Assembly: GCA_008508345.1 (NCBI GenBank)
Contig: QNGE01000763.1
Coordinates: forward strand, 163,831-227,830
Length of the DNA stretch: 64,000 nucleotides
DNA from: Paragonimus westermani
Taxonomy: Eukaryota; Platyhelminthes; Trematoda; Plagiorchiida; Troglotrematidae
Direction: 5' to 3'
Part shown: positions 1 to 11,800 of the stretch, piece after piece
Layout: every line of letters begins with the position of its first letter
Numbering within the stretch: position 1 is the stretch's first letter
The notes under the pieces: model-generated
The model's database searches: none
Told to the model about the DNA's origin: nothing
What the model saw: the letters and a program-made list of their open reading frames with translations, nothing else
Position numbers and translations under genes: made by a program

Positions 1-480
1 ACGAAGGGGTTGGCCACTGTGGGTCGAGTTCGTCTCCCGGGCTGGGGCCGTTGCGACTCACAGAGTCGGTGGCTGGAGACTCTAGGTCAGATGGCGACTA
101 ATCGAGCTCAGTGGCGTGAATGTTTTCGTTGTTTGGCCGAGTTGTCTGTGAAGTGAGTGCATTTAATGATGCGGAGCAGTGAAAGCCGTAAGGAAGCTGT
201 CTCGCTGATGACGCCTTACTCTTACTTGCAGCTCGGTTGTTTGTTTGCACAGTGTAGGCACCTTGATGCTGTATGTTTGAATATGGACGTAGTGATTTTC
301 GAAACAATGAGTTCTTTTTTACCACTTCATCAGAGGAGAAAGAAGACATATTTTGCGATATGTTAACATTTCATACACTCTCATTGGTCAAAAAAGTAAA
401 ACATGCCAGTTATATACATCATATAGATAAGGACAAACAGGGAACTAGACACACATACAAGCACACCACTTATTATGTAA
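1..480. other. Left-edge non-coding sequence, GC-rich at the very start
   Basis: The first 120 or so bases are clearly richer in G and C than the rest of the window and include a short self-complementary pair, actcacagagt and agactctaggt, on either side of a GC block. This looks like the end of a repeat, but no family could be recognised. The remainder up to 480 shows only short overlapping open frames on both strands with no recognisable protein similarity. Confidence 0.3.
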
Positions 481-945
481 TCATGACCATGACAAACCGA
501 CAGGTTGTTTCAACCACTTTGGTGCACACAACGTCAGCTTGCAATTCCGAATGAGCATCGCTTCGCAAAAAGCTAGTAACTTCGGGTTTCTGTTGCACAA
601 CAGTATCTTGAATGAGTTTATTGAGTCAACTTGATGACCTGTTGTCATGAGATGTTTAGCAATCGATGACGTTGGGTTTCGAGTAATCTGTGCAACAAGT
701 TGGGGCTGGTGCGTTATCTGTTGTTTCAACCATTCCGGGATGTGTTCGGCGACTCGCTGTGTTAGTTGTCGGTCTGTTCTGCCTAGGTTAACGTCATTGC
801 AACTGCAAGTGAACTGGTACACAACATCGGAGACAGAACATTTTGACAAATTACTTTTGCGATTGCGGAGAACTGGTCCTCTGGTGGTTTGCCATCTTTC
901 TCAATAATATTTACCCCCAACCTGTCCTTATCTCATGAAGTTGAG
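481..945 (-). mobile_element. Penelope-like element, 3' piece with GIY-YIG-type endonuclease end (degenerate)
   Basis: Read on the minus strand, this encodes the C-terminal end of a Penelope-like retroelement polyprotein and ends at a stop (TGA) at 481-483. Visible features in order are an arginine/lysine-rich linker, then VVYQFTCSCNDVNLGRT, which corresponds to the CxYxxxCxC...YIGRT start of the PLE GIY-YIG endonuclease, followed by an EH dipeptide and the H(L)xxTGH block. In intact elements this domain nicks target DNA. The canonical YIG is changed to NLG here. The 5' boundary near 940 is placed where similarity to the opposite-strand piece at 1175-1240 begins. A stop codon lies upstream in the same frame, so this is a dead fragment. 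It adjoins the reverse-transcriptase piece in opposite orientation. Confidence 0.75.
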
Positions 946-1260
946 TTGAACACTAATTTTTCTTTTTTGGATGTACTCATTACTATACGTGCAGATGGTA
1001 CTTTATAACTCTCAGTTCAACATAAAGCGACTTGGGGTGGTCAATATCTGCGATTTTCCAGTTTTGCTCCTATTGCATACAAACGGGCTTTAGTTAAGAC
1101 ACTTTCTAAGAGCCAAGCGTATGTGAACCCCGGATACTCTGAAGACAGAACAGGAGTTGTTGAGGCAAACTTTATTAACGATAAGGACAGGTTGGGGTGA
1201 ATATTACTGAGGAAGTTGACAAACCACAAGCTGTGCCTACGACTGCATAGAAATCTCCCA
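941..1260 (+). mobile_element. Penelope-like element, inverted reverse-transcriptase piece (degenerate)
   Basis: The plus strand carries the end of a PLE reverse transcriptase. FSFLDVLIT corresponds to the family's (LP)FLD(V/I)LI block. After one stop come GGQYLRFSSFAPIAYKRAL, matching the conserved GQYL/F...F.P..Y.RAL block, and a DKDRLG segment followed by a stop. Bases 1175-1240 are the inverted counterpart of bases 880-937 in the neighbouring minus-strand endonuclease piece, so the two pieces overlap in element coordinates by roughly 60 bases or more. In an intact element this part precedes the endonuclease on the same strand. Its opposite orientation here shows a rearrangement. The right boundary is uncertain because similarity fades after about 1240. 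Confidence 0.7.
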
Positions 1261-3680
1261 CTACTTCGTACACACAAACAAAGAAAGCATGGAATAACAA
1301 TTGTGGATTCAATCACGCAACTGCAGTCTTTTAGTTGAATGATGACAGAACCTTGTGGAACGAAGGAGGTATAGGCATTTTCAAGAATTGTCAACCTGCA
1401 TTACTAAAATCTGAAATAGTCGGTTCACTTCATAAACTAGAATATAGCGGTAAGAAGACGGACATTAGCAGATACTAGCATTTCGTAGTGTCTCCTCAGT
1501 ACAACCAACAATAACCAGAAACATACATATATTTATATATGTGTATAAACACTAGTGGATTTGAGGATGAAGAAGTGGAAACTAGTAGATGGGATGGCGA
1601 ACAGCAGCACAAAATTACTAAGTCCATGGGGGTCTAAATATAACGTATATTGATCTAAGCACATAATGCTGGCTTGAGACGGCTAATCACGATCGCCTAG
1701 ACGAGACGGACGAAGTGCGGATCAACGTGGCGTACTATAATCTTGAGTGTCGATTCAAGAATAAATCGATGAAGAGTGGCCAATGTAGGTCTGACGACAG
1801 ATAGAGCCAGAAGTTTGCGTAATCCCGGGAAGAAGTAAGTCGATTACGCAATGACGTTATGAACCCAGTTCAGCGGATGTTCAGGCATCCCAGAGTTCAA
1901 GCACACATCGGATATGCTGGTGTGACTGTCACCGCAGTTACTCACGACTTGATAAATACGTTGTGAGGTATTGCCATTATCGAAGTTAACGGCAGCTTGT
2001 TTGTTCGATCGATGTCCACGATTTCAGCCACACTGTAGGCTCATTTTACTGATATGAAGAGACGTTTTGGAATACGAAGCGATGTGTCACTTTTTAACGT
2101 TAGCTCAGCGTTGAAATTGTGTCTATTTGTATGCTTTGTTGGCTTCGTCTACTGATAAATCTCAGCCGATATCCAAGGTGGCTGTAGGCTAAACATACTA
2201 ATGGACAATTAGGTCTAACATGTGTGCACATTGTTCTGATCAACGATTGTCTGTTCCTACTTAGTGTAAGTGTTGCAAATTGGCCATTTCAGGTCGGCTT
2301 TCTGTACACAGACTCTTCTATCGACTCATCATCTTTCCGACTGATGAGGATGTTTAAAGACGGTAGGTAGTGAGTAGTTTTCAGTTCATAGGTGACTGTC
2401 AGGTTAGCGTGGCGGGGGTGAACCGTTTCACCATCTCATCTGGCTTCTAGATAAAACACATAAGAGTTTGACTGATGCAGCCGTAGAAAGCGAACGGATC
2501 CTACTTTCAATAGGCATCATATACTAACCTGTTAGCAATTTTTATGGGTGAAACGGGAACACTTTTGCGTGTGCGTATCACGAATCTAATAAGGTGCCGA
2601 AATGTGTTCTCGGATTTCTTCTCTGCGTTGTGTCTACCCCACTATTTAGAATAAAACTTGGCGCAGCTGTCTGAACCGCTCTCGTTCATTCATCTTTCAA
2701 ACGAACCAAAAAATGGAAAATATGCTAAAAATTTTCGGTTTTCAAAATGTGTGTTAACCTGGACATCGACCTATTGATCATTTGATAACAGTCGGACATG
2801 CTTCAGCAAATTCCGCTGAATCTGTCAACTGTTGATTCAAGTGAACGGTACCTAGTCGAAGGTCATGCAATATGCTGATTTCAGTAGTAACATAACGTAT
2901 GTGCCCGCAATATACATTTTAGTCCCCAATCGTCAAAACGTAAAAATGTTATGCTTACTGGTTGTTTACTTCACAACTCACTTAATTCTGTTGCCGCATG
3001 ACTGAATTTTGTGGACATGGCCTGAAGCAACAGAAACACTACGTATGAGAAATTTGTGACCTCCGGAGGGACTCAGTTTAACATTTTACAACTGGAACTC
3101 TGATTCCATAGATTTATTTTACGTCTTCATCACGTGGGTACGCATACAGGACCATACACCTAAACTGCTGCGCACACCCTGTGTGCCTAGGTGTGGTGAC
3201 CTTGGGCAACATGCTGGTAGGTTTATATGAGAGGGTGTTTACTGAATTCCCAAGCATGCTTCGATTTGTGGGCTTGTGTTTATGTGGCCATGTGTGCAAA
3301 TGCGTTTCATTGAACAGGGCGGATGGCGTTCGCAACAGGCGGGGTTGATCGATCGATTCCGGGGTGACCAATCACAAGTATGTGTTGGTAGTTCGACCAG
3401 AAGCCATTCGCACCACCATTGGGAAGGTAGTACAAAATCGGACATTTGTTCAACCCGCGGTCTTTCAGTGCGCTTTCGTTTGAAAGGTTGTTTCATCTGA
3501 CTCTGTTTCGTACAGGCTTTTGAGGAATCTCTGTGTAACACAAACCTGGTGAATAGGCCGACTAGGGTGATTCAACGAATCTGTGTTCGCAGTGCTTCGG
3601 AAGTAAATGAGCTATTTTAGACTGGATATAAGGGAAAGAAAGTCACATACCTAACCGATCTCATCGTGTGCATCCTTTTT
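1261..3680. other. Non-coding upstream region of the PDZ gene
   Basis: No convincing exon was found on either strand. Open frames at 3114-3541 (minus) and 3276-3500 (plus) overlap each other and resemble no known family, so they were not called. A local AT-rich stretch with short TATA repeats lies at about 1525-1550. The region should include the 5' flank and possibly a 5' untranslated exon of the gene starting at 3700. A GGATATAAGGG motif at 3624-3634 could serve as a core-promoter TATA box about 70 bases before the ATG, but such motifs are frequent in AT-rich DNA. Confidence 0.35.
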
Positions 3681-3699
3681 CAATTCAACACTCATTTAG
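3672..3699 (+). promoter_or_regulatory. 3' splice acceptor immediately before the start codon
   Basis: A pyrimidine-rich run (cctttttcaattcaac) followed by actcatttag ends directly before the ATG at 3700, which is the form of a 3' splice site. It could join an untranslated 5' exon in cis. In trematodes it could instead receive a spliced leader in trans, since many flatworm mRNAs are trans-spliced near the start codon. The TAG of the acceptor is also an in-frame stop, so translation in this frame cannot begin further upstream on unspliced RNA. Confidence 0.45.
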
Positions 3700-3795
3700 A
3701 TGACATACGTGGAGAAAAGTCTTCTACTCAGAAACGGTCCACCCTGGGGCTTTCGACTATACGAAGACTTCATGGAAGGTCTAATTGTATCCAAA
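3700..3795 (+). CDS. PDZ-domain, proline-rich protein: coding exon 1 (start codon and first half of PDZ)
   Basis: This exon encodes residues 1-32. It starts with MTYVEKSLLL and then NGPPWGFRLYEDF, and ends ...LIVSK at a GTAAGT donor (3796) in phase 0. The WGFRL motif near the N-terminus is the first beta strand and carboxylate-binding loop of a PDZ domain of the synaptopodin-2 and ALP/Enigma/ZASP type. In those proteins the PDZ also lies at the extreme N-terminus and binds C-terminal tails of Z-disc or actin-linked partners such as alpha-actinin. The usual glycine pair after GFRL is replaced by YED. The ATG at 3700 is chosen because it follows an acceptor-like site and an in-frame stop, and because it gives the expected short leader before the PDZ. 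The exon joins exon 2 in phase 0 to complete the domain. Confidence 0.8.
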
Positions 3796-4393
3796 GTAAG
3801 TAATCTCCCCTAATAAATATTCTGCTTACTGCTACTTTTGCTGAAAACTCACAAAATCTGTAAACCAGGAACAGCCTGAGAATTCCCAGGTTGACTTAAA
3901 CAAACCACACAGGGATGATTTAATTATCCAGGAACGTGTTTGTGTGCAACTCAACCGTGCGCTTCACACCGTTGTTTGTATTTTTTGAGTGAAAATGATT
4001 AGATTTGCGACCAGTTCGATTGTTATGATCGACTGATTATCAGAAAAGAGGCGCATAGACTTATACACATACGGGTTGGATGCGCTCACTGAGAGATGTG
4101 ATGACAACAGCCAGACAGTCAACGGAACACTAAATTAACTTACTTTGATTATTCTGAAACAGAGGGTATGTCGCACAAACATATTTGGTACGCACAGTGT
4201 AAAGCAATGTACCGAAGGAACTGAAAATTGTGAGCACTAGAAAAGGCAAAATACTCTTAGTCAAGAACCAATTTATATGTGGTCATGGATCGGTACCGAT
4301 CGATATATTCAACTACTACTGATGAGTAATCGAGGGCCTGGTTAATTTCATGTTGAACATCAGTCACATTTGGACACATCTTCTGCATTCAGG

Positions 4394-4488
4394 TAGACTT
4401 TCCAGTCAGCCTCTTTCGAAAAGAAGCGCAAGACTCGAGTTTCGCTCTCATTACAGCTCGTCAGTANAGAGGCTGGCTGGAAAGTCTA
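4394..4488. repeat. Inverted repeat with a single N beside the right arm
   Basis: Bases 4394-4414 and 4468-4488 are reverse complements over 21 positions with one mismatch. The 53 bases between them end in an ambiguous base, N, at 4467, directly abutting the right arm. A hairpin-forming element is possible. The coincidence of arm edge and N more strongly suggests a palindromic artefact where two assembly pieces were joined. Confidence 0.75.
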
Positions 4489-7400
4489 TCTGGATACGAA
4501 GGCTGCGATTAAACGCGAGTGATTTTCAAGCTGAAACGTCCAACTGTACTGATCTTTTCTAATCAGGTTTTAAAGGGACTGACAATTTTCGGCATTCTAC
4601 TGGTTGCTACTAAAAACGGCCAACAACTTTGTACTTCAGGCTTAATTGGCGAAATAACTAGGCCACCTTGTATGAACAATGTTCTGTCCAAATTTACGAT
4701 ACTCTTTCTATAGCCGGGAATTGATTGGTGCAACTTGTAAGCCACTAATGCTGTCGGCCTTCAGATTCTGTTAATATTTTAGCTAGACGTTTCAGGAAAT
4801 GAGTTTTGCTCTTGTTGAAACTCAGCAGTAACGTACATCTTTGCGATAACCGTCAGTTGAAATAAGAACCACATTTCTATGACAAACGCGTGTTAATGGT
4901 TGCGGTAGTGTAACCAAATTAGATGCGAAAGAACAATCGCACGAAACCGCTCACCCACATTTATCTGAGGACTTCAAGCATCGGGTGAAAACAGCAGAAG
5001 CCTTCAAATCGTCTATAAGACTAGCAATGAGCGTTCAACTCATATGGTTGTTTCAGCCACGGTCCACAATTAACAGTTCCATTAAGTCAAAAACCAAGTG
5101 GTTTTGGTCTTCACACTGCAGCAGGAACTCCTCTCTTACCCATCTGGAGTGATATTAACAGAATGGTTGACAGTGCACTAGGTACCTAATGAGATACAAT
5201 GAAGTGCATCAAGTATTCAGCTTTTCCGGTCTTAGTTACATTCTGAGAGGATCTAAAACAACTATCTTGGGCGTTTAGAAGATCACCTTTTGGTCTTAGA
5301 CGAGAGCTGTTGGATATCAAACAAAAGGGAATAGCGTCGAACACAACCACTGAATCGTAGAACGATAGGTGTGGCCAACGGTTGTTCTTAGTGTTTCTTC
5401 ATCAATCCAGTATTGTTATAGAAATTATGAAATGTACATTTACACGATAATGCTGGAAACCAATGGGCTTGACTGATTACGATGTGCGGAGCCTAGGTCG
5501 ATCTGTAACGACTTGGCCTTATATATGCCAGACTTTGACTTCCAGATATATATCCAATCGATCCCTTGGTTTCATTCATTGTTTCCTATAATTGTGCATT
5601 TGATAACCTCCATAACCACAGTGCTCTGGCGAGGAGTGATCATAAACACTTGATTGTCACATCTTTTATCGCAGTAACTAATGTATTAATAATTCTGGCC
5701 CAGATTGATAGGGCAATGCATGGGGGGAATGTATGGGAGGTTACTAGAATGTAGTTTTCTCGGCGCCTCTCACTGGAAACCATAGTAGGTACATTTTGAC
5801 AAGCAGTCGCAACTGATGATCTCTGAGAGGTGGCCACCCAGCTTGTATTTTGAATGACCTCTCCCTGATATGCCAATCGAGCAGTATTCAGAGCTACCAT
5901 CAGTCAACTAGCCAGTTAAACAAGAAAAAGTCTTAACCCGTCTTCGCGTAAGCTAGTGTCAACTCACTGATTCATTAAAAGTAGTCTGAATATCGTTAGA
6001 AAGGTGCTCTCGCACCTGTAACTTTCCTAATGCGGATTTTCTTCTGTAGTGTATTATGACACGTGGCCCTAGGCATATTTCCGAACTCGAGACAAAATTG
6101 AAACTAAAATAACCGCTTGTCTAAATTGTCTATGGTGGCAGGGATCAGTACAGCGGGGCCCGAAAGAGCATGATAAACACAAAACCGTGATCGTAACGGA
6201 TTACCCACTATGACCGCCAGACAGATGTGAGGCTGACAATCGTACGGATGTCAAAATGATGGGCATGCAAAGTAAAGTTAAGTGAACCGGACGATGGTTA
6301 AACAGTAGTCATTTATGTTACCAATGGGCTCTGTCTCAGGTTTCATCGACATCAGTGAATCGATCATGGACTAGTGTATTGGCCATGTGGAACATTGGGG
6401 CGGTAAATTAGCAAATGAGAATGAGAATGAGCAACTAACCCGGTCAAGTAGAACGAAATAGCACAGTTTCAAAACGTCTAGCTTTTGTTCCAGACTGAAC
6501 ACAATCCGCACCTGACCACAGCCCTATCATTCAGAATACCCTTTTTGTTAGCCCACTTGGAAGGGATGCGTTAACCAAACTCTTATTGGAGCTCACCATT
6601 GGTGCTTATCGACATCCGAGCGGGCAGTTGCACTTCGGTCCTGGTGCCTGTGAGATGAAAGTGCCACTCACAAAGCCACTCACCTCACAGTAGACACGAT
6701 CGAATAAATATATCCAAACGCTCAACCACAGCTTTATGTTGACAGTGTTCAGCTTGCCCATTCACTACGAAAGACGAACAGACAGAATTACTCAGTTAAA
6801 TCCAATGAGCAAACCCACGATGAGGACTTCTCAGGTACGTTGAACCTATTGTCCCCATTGAACCAACAAAGTGTAGTTCAAATCAATATAGTTTGTGCTG
6901 TAAATGATATTGGTTGTTATGAGTAGGACAAAACAAATTTCGTGCAATCATATTTTAAAGTATTAATCCACTGTTATAGTGAACCCGTCATTCTAGTATT
7001 AGGCCCTCGTTTGTGCACCAGTTGACATTTTGCTTAAAAATGAAAACGGATTAGTTTAAGACAGAAACAGAATAACACTGTTGACCCGTCCTCTTGAAGG
7101 AATTGCAACAGACCGCTGTAAACGTTTTTGACGAGAGTCGATTTTTAATGTTAGCCTAATTGGTACAAGATTTTGCATTACGTTAGCTAGTTTGCTAATA
7201 CTTTTTGTTTAGTTCACACGAGTGTTTAAATCCACTCAAAATATATGCACCGTACATTTTAATTGGCGTTGCCAGTTAAACTAGATAATTTGTACGATTT
7301 TTCACCGTGGACAAGCTAAGTTATTGTCGTATATGGAAGTTCTTTCTTGCCTACCTCCCTACGGATAAATGAAATATGTTTCGCAATTGTCCATTTTTGA

Positions 7401-8739
7401 GTTACTCAACTGGTTTCCTGTCTAAAATCATGGCAATATGCAATAAACACAAGGTCGTGCAGCACTCAGGCAATTACATTAATTCAGGGGTGAACGGGCA
7501 AACGGACAGTTTTCCCATGTTATTTGTCAAACACTGTTGTTTAGTGGAAACATTTGTACATCAAGTTCACGTCAAAAATTGTCAACCAAAATGTGTTGCA
7601 CTTAACGGTGACTTTCTGGTACAGTTTCACTGTTGTGGTATCCGTTTGATGTAACTTATGGCTGATTATTGTTAGTCATTTTAAGAAGTCCTTTCGGTCT
7701 GTTGAGAAGCGTTCGGTAAATACTATTTTCGTTTTTACAGTGAAGTTTACACAAACGAAGTCCAATCGGAAAGCAAAACTGTTACAGTTGCGGGACTTCA
7801 GGGTAACAACTGTATTCACAAGGCTCAGAAACTAAATCTAGTGTGAGAAGAATTCGAATTCTGTTTGGCTTGAAATCATCCTCAATTGATGACCTCGAAG
7901 TGGAGCGAAGTGTAAAAATGATGCCATATTTGAAAGTGGGTCAACCGAAAAGTTACTCTAAGTATGTCAGTGTGCATAAACGCCAGTGATATCTAGCTTA
8001 ACAAAGATGCCTTTATAGGACGAGCAAGGTCAGACCAAGAATGCTGACCGTGGTTGTTACTGTTGGATTAAGTCCTTGTTTGTGAAAGTCAAATAACTAG
8101 CCCGAACTTGACAATCCATGGTCGAGAGATCAAGTCCCCCAAAGGTGCGCAAAGTGAGAATTGTTTTTTTCAAAACTCTCCATAGTCACTAATCAGTTTC
8201 CGGATTCATCTCTTCTGATTTCTGTTAGCCACTGCTGAGTCTCACTCACCTGTTGCAGTGAATCAGAATATTTTTCAAGATGAACGCACAGAGATGTTCG
8301 CGGATATGAATAAACCCTATAGGTTTCATGTCTGGGACCTCGTTTTCAATGGCCCCTTACCTGTCTCGGTTTCATTAACATCTTGAGTAGCCAAGCTTAC
8401 ATTATTTTTTGGTGGTCTCAACCTGATTTCGCGTGATACGCCACTAACTAATACATAGATTATGACGTACATTCTATAATACACCGAAACCTGCATAGTC
8501 CTCTGGCATTTAGCATTTGACTCGTAAATTATCCGATATATTAAGAGTTAACCGGCGTTTGTGTGAAGATTTCCACTGTCCGACTCATCACGAATGTCGG
8601 TGGTCTCCTCTTGAGGCGATCAGGCCATCTGATCACTATTCACAAGCGAATTCGGCTAAGCGCTCATGTATGATGATTCGGCCGTCCACAATGTGAGGTC
8701 AGTGGAGCGGTCGTCAACGCGGTTACCTGATGAATGCCT

Positions 8740-8812
8740 GGCTGGAGGTCTATTCCCGGCTGCGGCATGGTTATGCACTACTGACAAGTTCTAATGAGAG
8801 CGAAACTAGAGT
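8740..8812 (+). mobile_element. SINE-like retroposon with hammerhead-like module, copy 1 (degenerate)
   Basis: The block ggtctattcccggc (8747-8760) resembles an RNA polymerase III B box. Exactly 20 bases later comes CTGACAAG (8781-8788), and 12 bases after that CGAAAC (8801-8806). These two blocks correspond to the hammerhead ribozyme core CUGANGA and GAAA on either side of stem II. The core has a G-to-A change (CTGACAA for CTGANGA), so catalysis is unlikely. The spacing is the same as in the copy at 63.46 kb and agrees within one base with those at 13.07 and 50.87 kb, which marks one family. No A box or 3' tail could be placed with confidence. Confidence 0.5.
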
Positions 8813-11800
8813 CTTTTGGTTGTTTTCCAAAAGGGCCCACTGCAAAGTCTACGGGAATGCACCAGTTGCGACCGTTTTTGAGTGGTGTCTATGTTGCACA
8901 AAACCACAACCTAATACTAATCATTTATTCGGTTAACTGGGCCATGGTCGGGCTCAGAGTTACTGTACGCTAAGTTGTTACATGATTCCCTACCAAAATC
9001 ACTCACCTGCTTAGCTATAATGAAACGATGACTCCAAAATTGCGGTGATTCCTGCATGTGCGCATTCTGCAAAGAGTTTGTGACATTCCCTAAGGAATTG
9101 GAACAAAATTTGGTGGTTACTGCGCTTACAGAGCGCGAATTATCCATAGTTATTAGCTATGCAGTATTTTGCCCTTTGAGTTTCCAGTAATACTTGGTGA
9201 TCTCACATTTATTTCGCGCCCACTCTAAGTTTTCCCAATCTGATTATATGCCGAACCCCATTTGATAGCTTTGTGTCACGGCGGTTTATGTACAGATGCG
9301 ACGGACGAAGTTCCTAGGCGAAAAATCGACCAAAATGTCACAGGATTTTGGCTTTGATACCAAGTCACAAGTCGTTTGTAGAGATTGCGCCAACATAAGA
9401 ATATCGTTTACATAATCTTTCTTAACGGAAACGTCAAAATATCTTCAGAAAGTCTTCTCTGTATCGTTAGCATGAAAACTTCAATGGAAACTGGTCCCAG
9501 CCTGCTCCTCTTAATGACTTCGTCAACTTGGCGGCTCGGTTGATTTTAAAAATTAAAACTGTCCTTCCCTTGAGTAGTACTGTGTACAGTTTCAGCCGAT
9601 CATCAGGAGGTCCCACGTCATGACCTTCGCTGATATAAAATTCCTTATCGATCTACGTTTGCACAATCGGTACAAATTATCCAAGACAGTAAAACGGTTG
9701 AATGCCTGTAATTTTAAATTAACTATCATCAAGACACTGCACAACTAAAGACTGCTTAACATTTCTAGACACACTCACCAGTGGCTTGAATGACGAATCA
9801 AATAATGGGTCTGTCCACCGGGAGCCAGTCTGAGTTGGTCGATGCATCCATTTTACAAGCTTCAGTCCAATAATAAATAAGAGGGAACTGATTAGAACAA
9901 TGTATACGTGTACCATACTTATTTATTCGTTAGAGTGGTTAGCCAACGAATTTCGATCACCACCAACTACACTGATGGGTAATGCATACTTGATGCGACA
10001 TATGGATTGTCACAGTCAGCAAGGAGTAGCAGCAGGTAACGTCACTTTGATTGGACCACCATGCAGAAGTTCCAACTGTCATTGTCCTGCCATAGTATGC
10101 CTCGTCGAATCGATTAAACAAACTTGATACCAATGAACTCGTAGGCTCTGACCTAGCCCTCAAACTTCCGGCTTTGTCCTCTGATGGATACGTATTGACC
10201 AGAGTTAATCGGATTAATCTTTGACCGGTATTCAGCATTATTGTGCAATGGTTTAAAATGGCGATAACAGGTGCACTGGAACATTCAGGTATAAGCCTGA
10301 GGCTCAAATAAATCCAGGAATTTACTACAGAATCGTACACTCTACCTCATTGGTCGCACACATAGTCTGGTTCACGGTGGTCTGGTACATAGAAAATGAC
10401 ACAATACATCAAAATTCACCAGTGTTCACCTTCTGATTGCCATACTTAAACCAATGAAATGTTAACATCCCACGATACACAAGCATTTAGATGGCATTGA
10501 CAAAGTGCAGCAGGCTTTTAAAATACAAAATATGCCTATATTATAAACGTGAAATATTGGCACACAACAACAAAACAGTAAGTACATGTAGGTTTTTCAT
10601 CATTAGACAGCTCTCATTGATCCCCACGTACATTTTTCTTTTTCAATTCGCTTGCTGTTCTCAAAATGATGCTACGCGCCTATGCGTAGACCGTTCTTCT
10701 ATGTAGACGATACTTCACTTCTCGTTGTGCGTGTTACTTTGTGTAGCCGAGTGCACTGTTCGATTCTAGAAAATCCGCTACACAGACGACAACTTTGCTG
10801 TTTTATCAGACACTGTAAGAACTAATCGCTTGCAGAATACACTTATCCGTGTACACTGATGGTTAACACAAGTGCACACATGGAAACGGTCTGAAGTAAA
10901 ACCAACGGGCATCTACAATCCTAAACATCGAATCATTTGAAGATACTTTGATGTCCACTATTGAGCCAGTCCACTGCGGCCGCATCGTCGGCCTGAGATG
11001 TTGGAAATATTGTTGTCATGCTAAAACGGTGGTACAGTACTGTCGTTTGTAGTTCACGTCTAAGAATGACCAAACTACCACGGTAGGTTCCTTCAGTCTG
11101 GTGGAGTCGTTATTGGGACTTAAGGACGTAGGTAGACCAACTGTTAGATGCGATCACGTGCCCAGGTTTTGGCCGCTATGCCACTCAAATATCACCATAG
11201 GAGACCAAGGTTCTTATCACTATGTTATCCCATAAGCCCCACCTTTCGAACTACGCGAGACAGCTGACCTCTTCGTTCGCAGACAAATTAGGAGAGTTAC
11301 TGATATCACTAGACTTATACCCAACTGTATTAGGTAGATGGCACCCTGCTCTAATCCCCTCTACTCGGTGTGGTCCGTTTTTCCCGTTTGACAGTTGACT
11401 AAAATCTTTGGAAGGGAACAACGGGCAAATGAGAGTAACCTCACAAACCGACCTGTCACTCGGCAGAAAGTGGTGCACGCCGTAGAGAAATTGCGTTTAG
11501 CTGCCATCAGCAAGATCAAACATCTGTCACAAAGAATGTTTGTGACACTCTGTCAACTGTGTGTTCTTCAAAAACAGTGGTGCACTGTACAAACGGCTAT
11601 GGTGAAACTGTTCGGAATACTAAAGCATGCTTTCTAGTAATAAATTCGGTACAGTCGTTCTCCCAAAAACAGAAAATCCTTTAGAACAAACCACACTTAC
11701 TCGGCCTCAAAACCAGCATCATCAAGGATACTACTGCAAATCAAACAGAACCAACCTACCGTCAACGAAACTGTGTGTAGTACAAAAAGGTCGGTATACT

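Noticed and set aside
1041..1394. Minus-strand frame containing VPQGSV, recalling an RT motif (PQGSVLSP)
   Set aside because: The plus strand over the same bases encodes clear PLE RT blocks, and nothing else in the minus frame matches a reverse transcriptase.
2341..2370. CTGATGAG followed at 12 bases by CGGTAG, a hammerhead-like start
   Set aside because: The GAAA block is absent and no stem I or III pairing was found.
3114..3541. Overlapping minus- and plus-strand open frames with many histidine and cysteine residues
   Set aside because: Frames overlap on both strands, no family was recognised, and there is no splice context.
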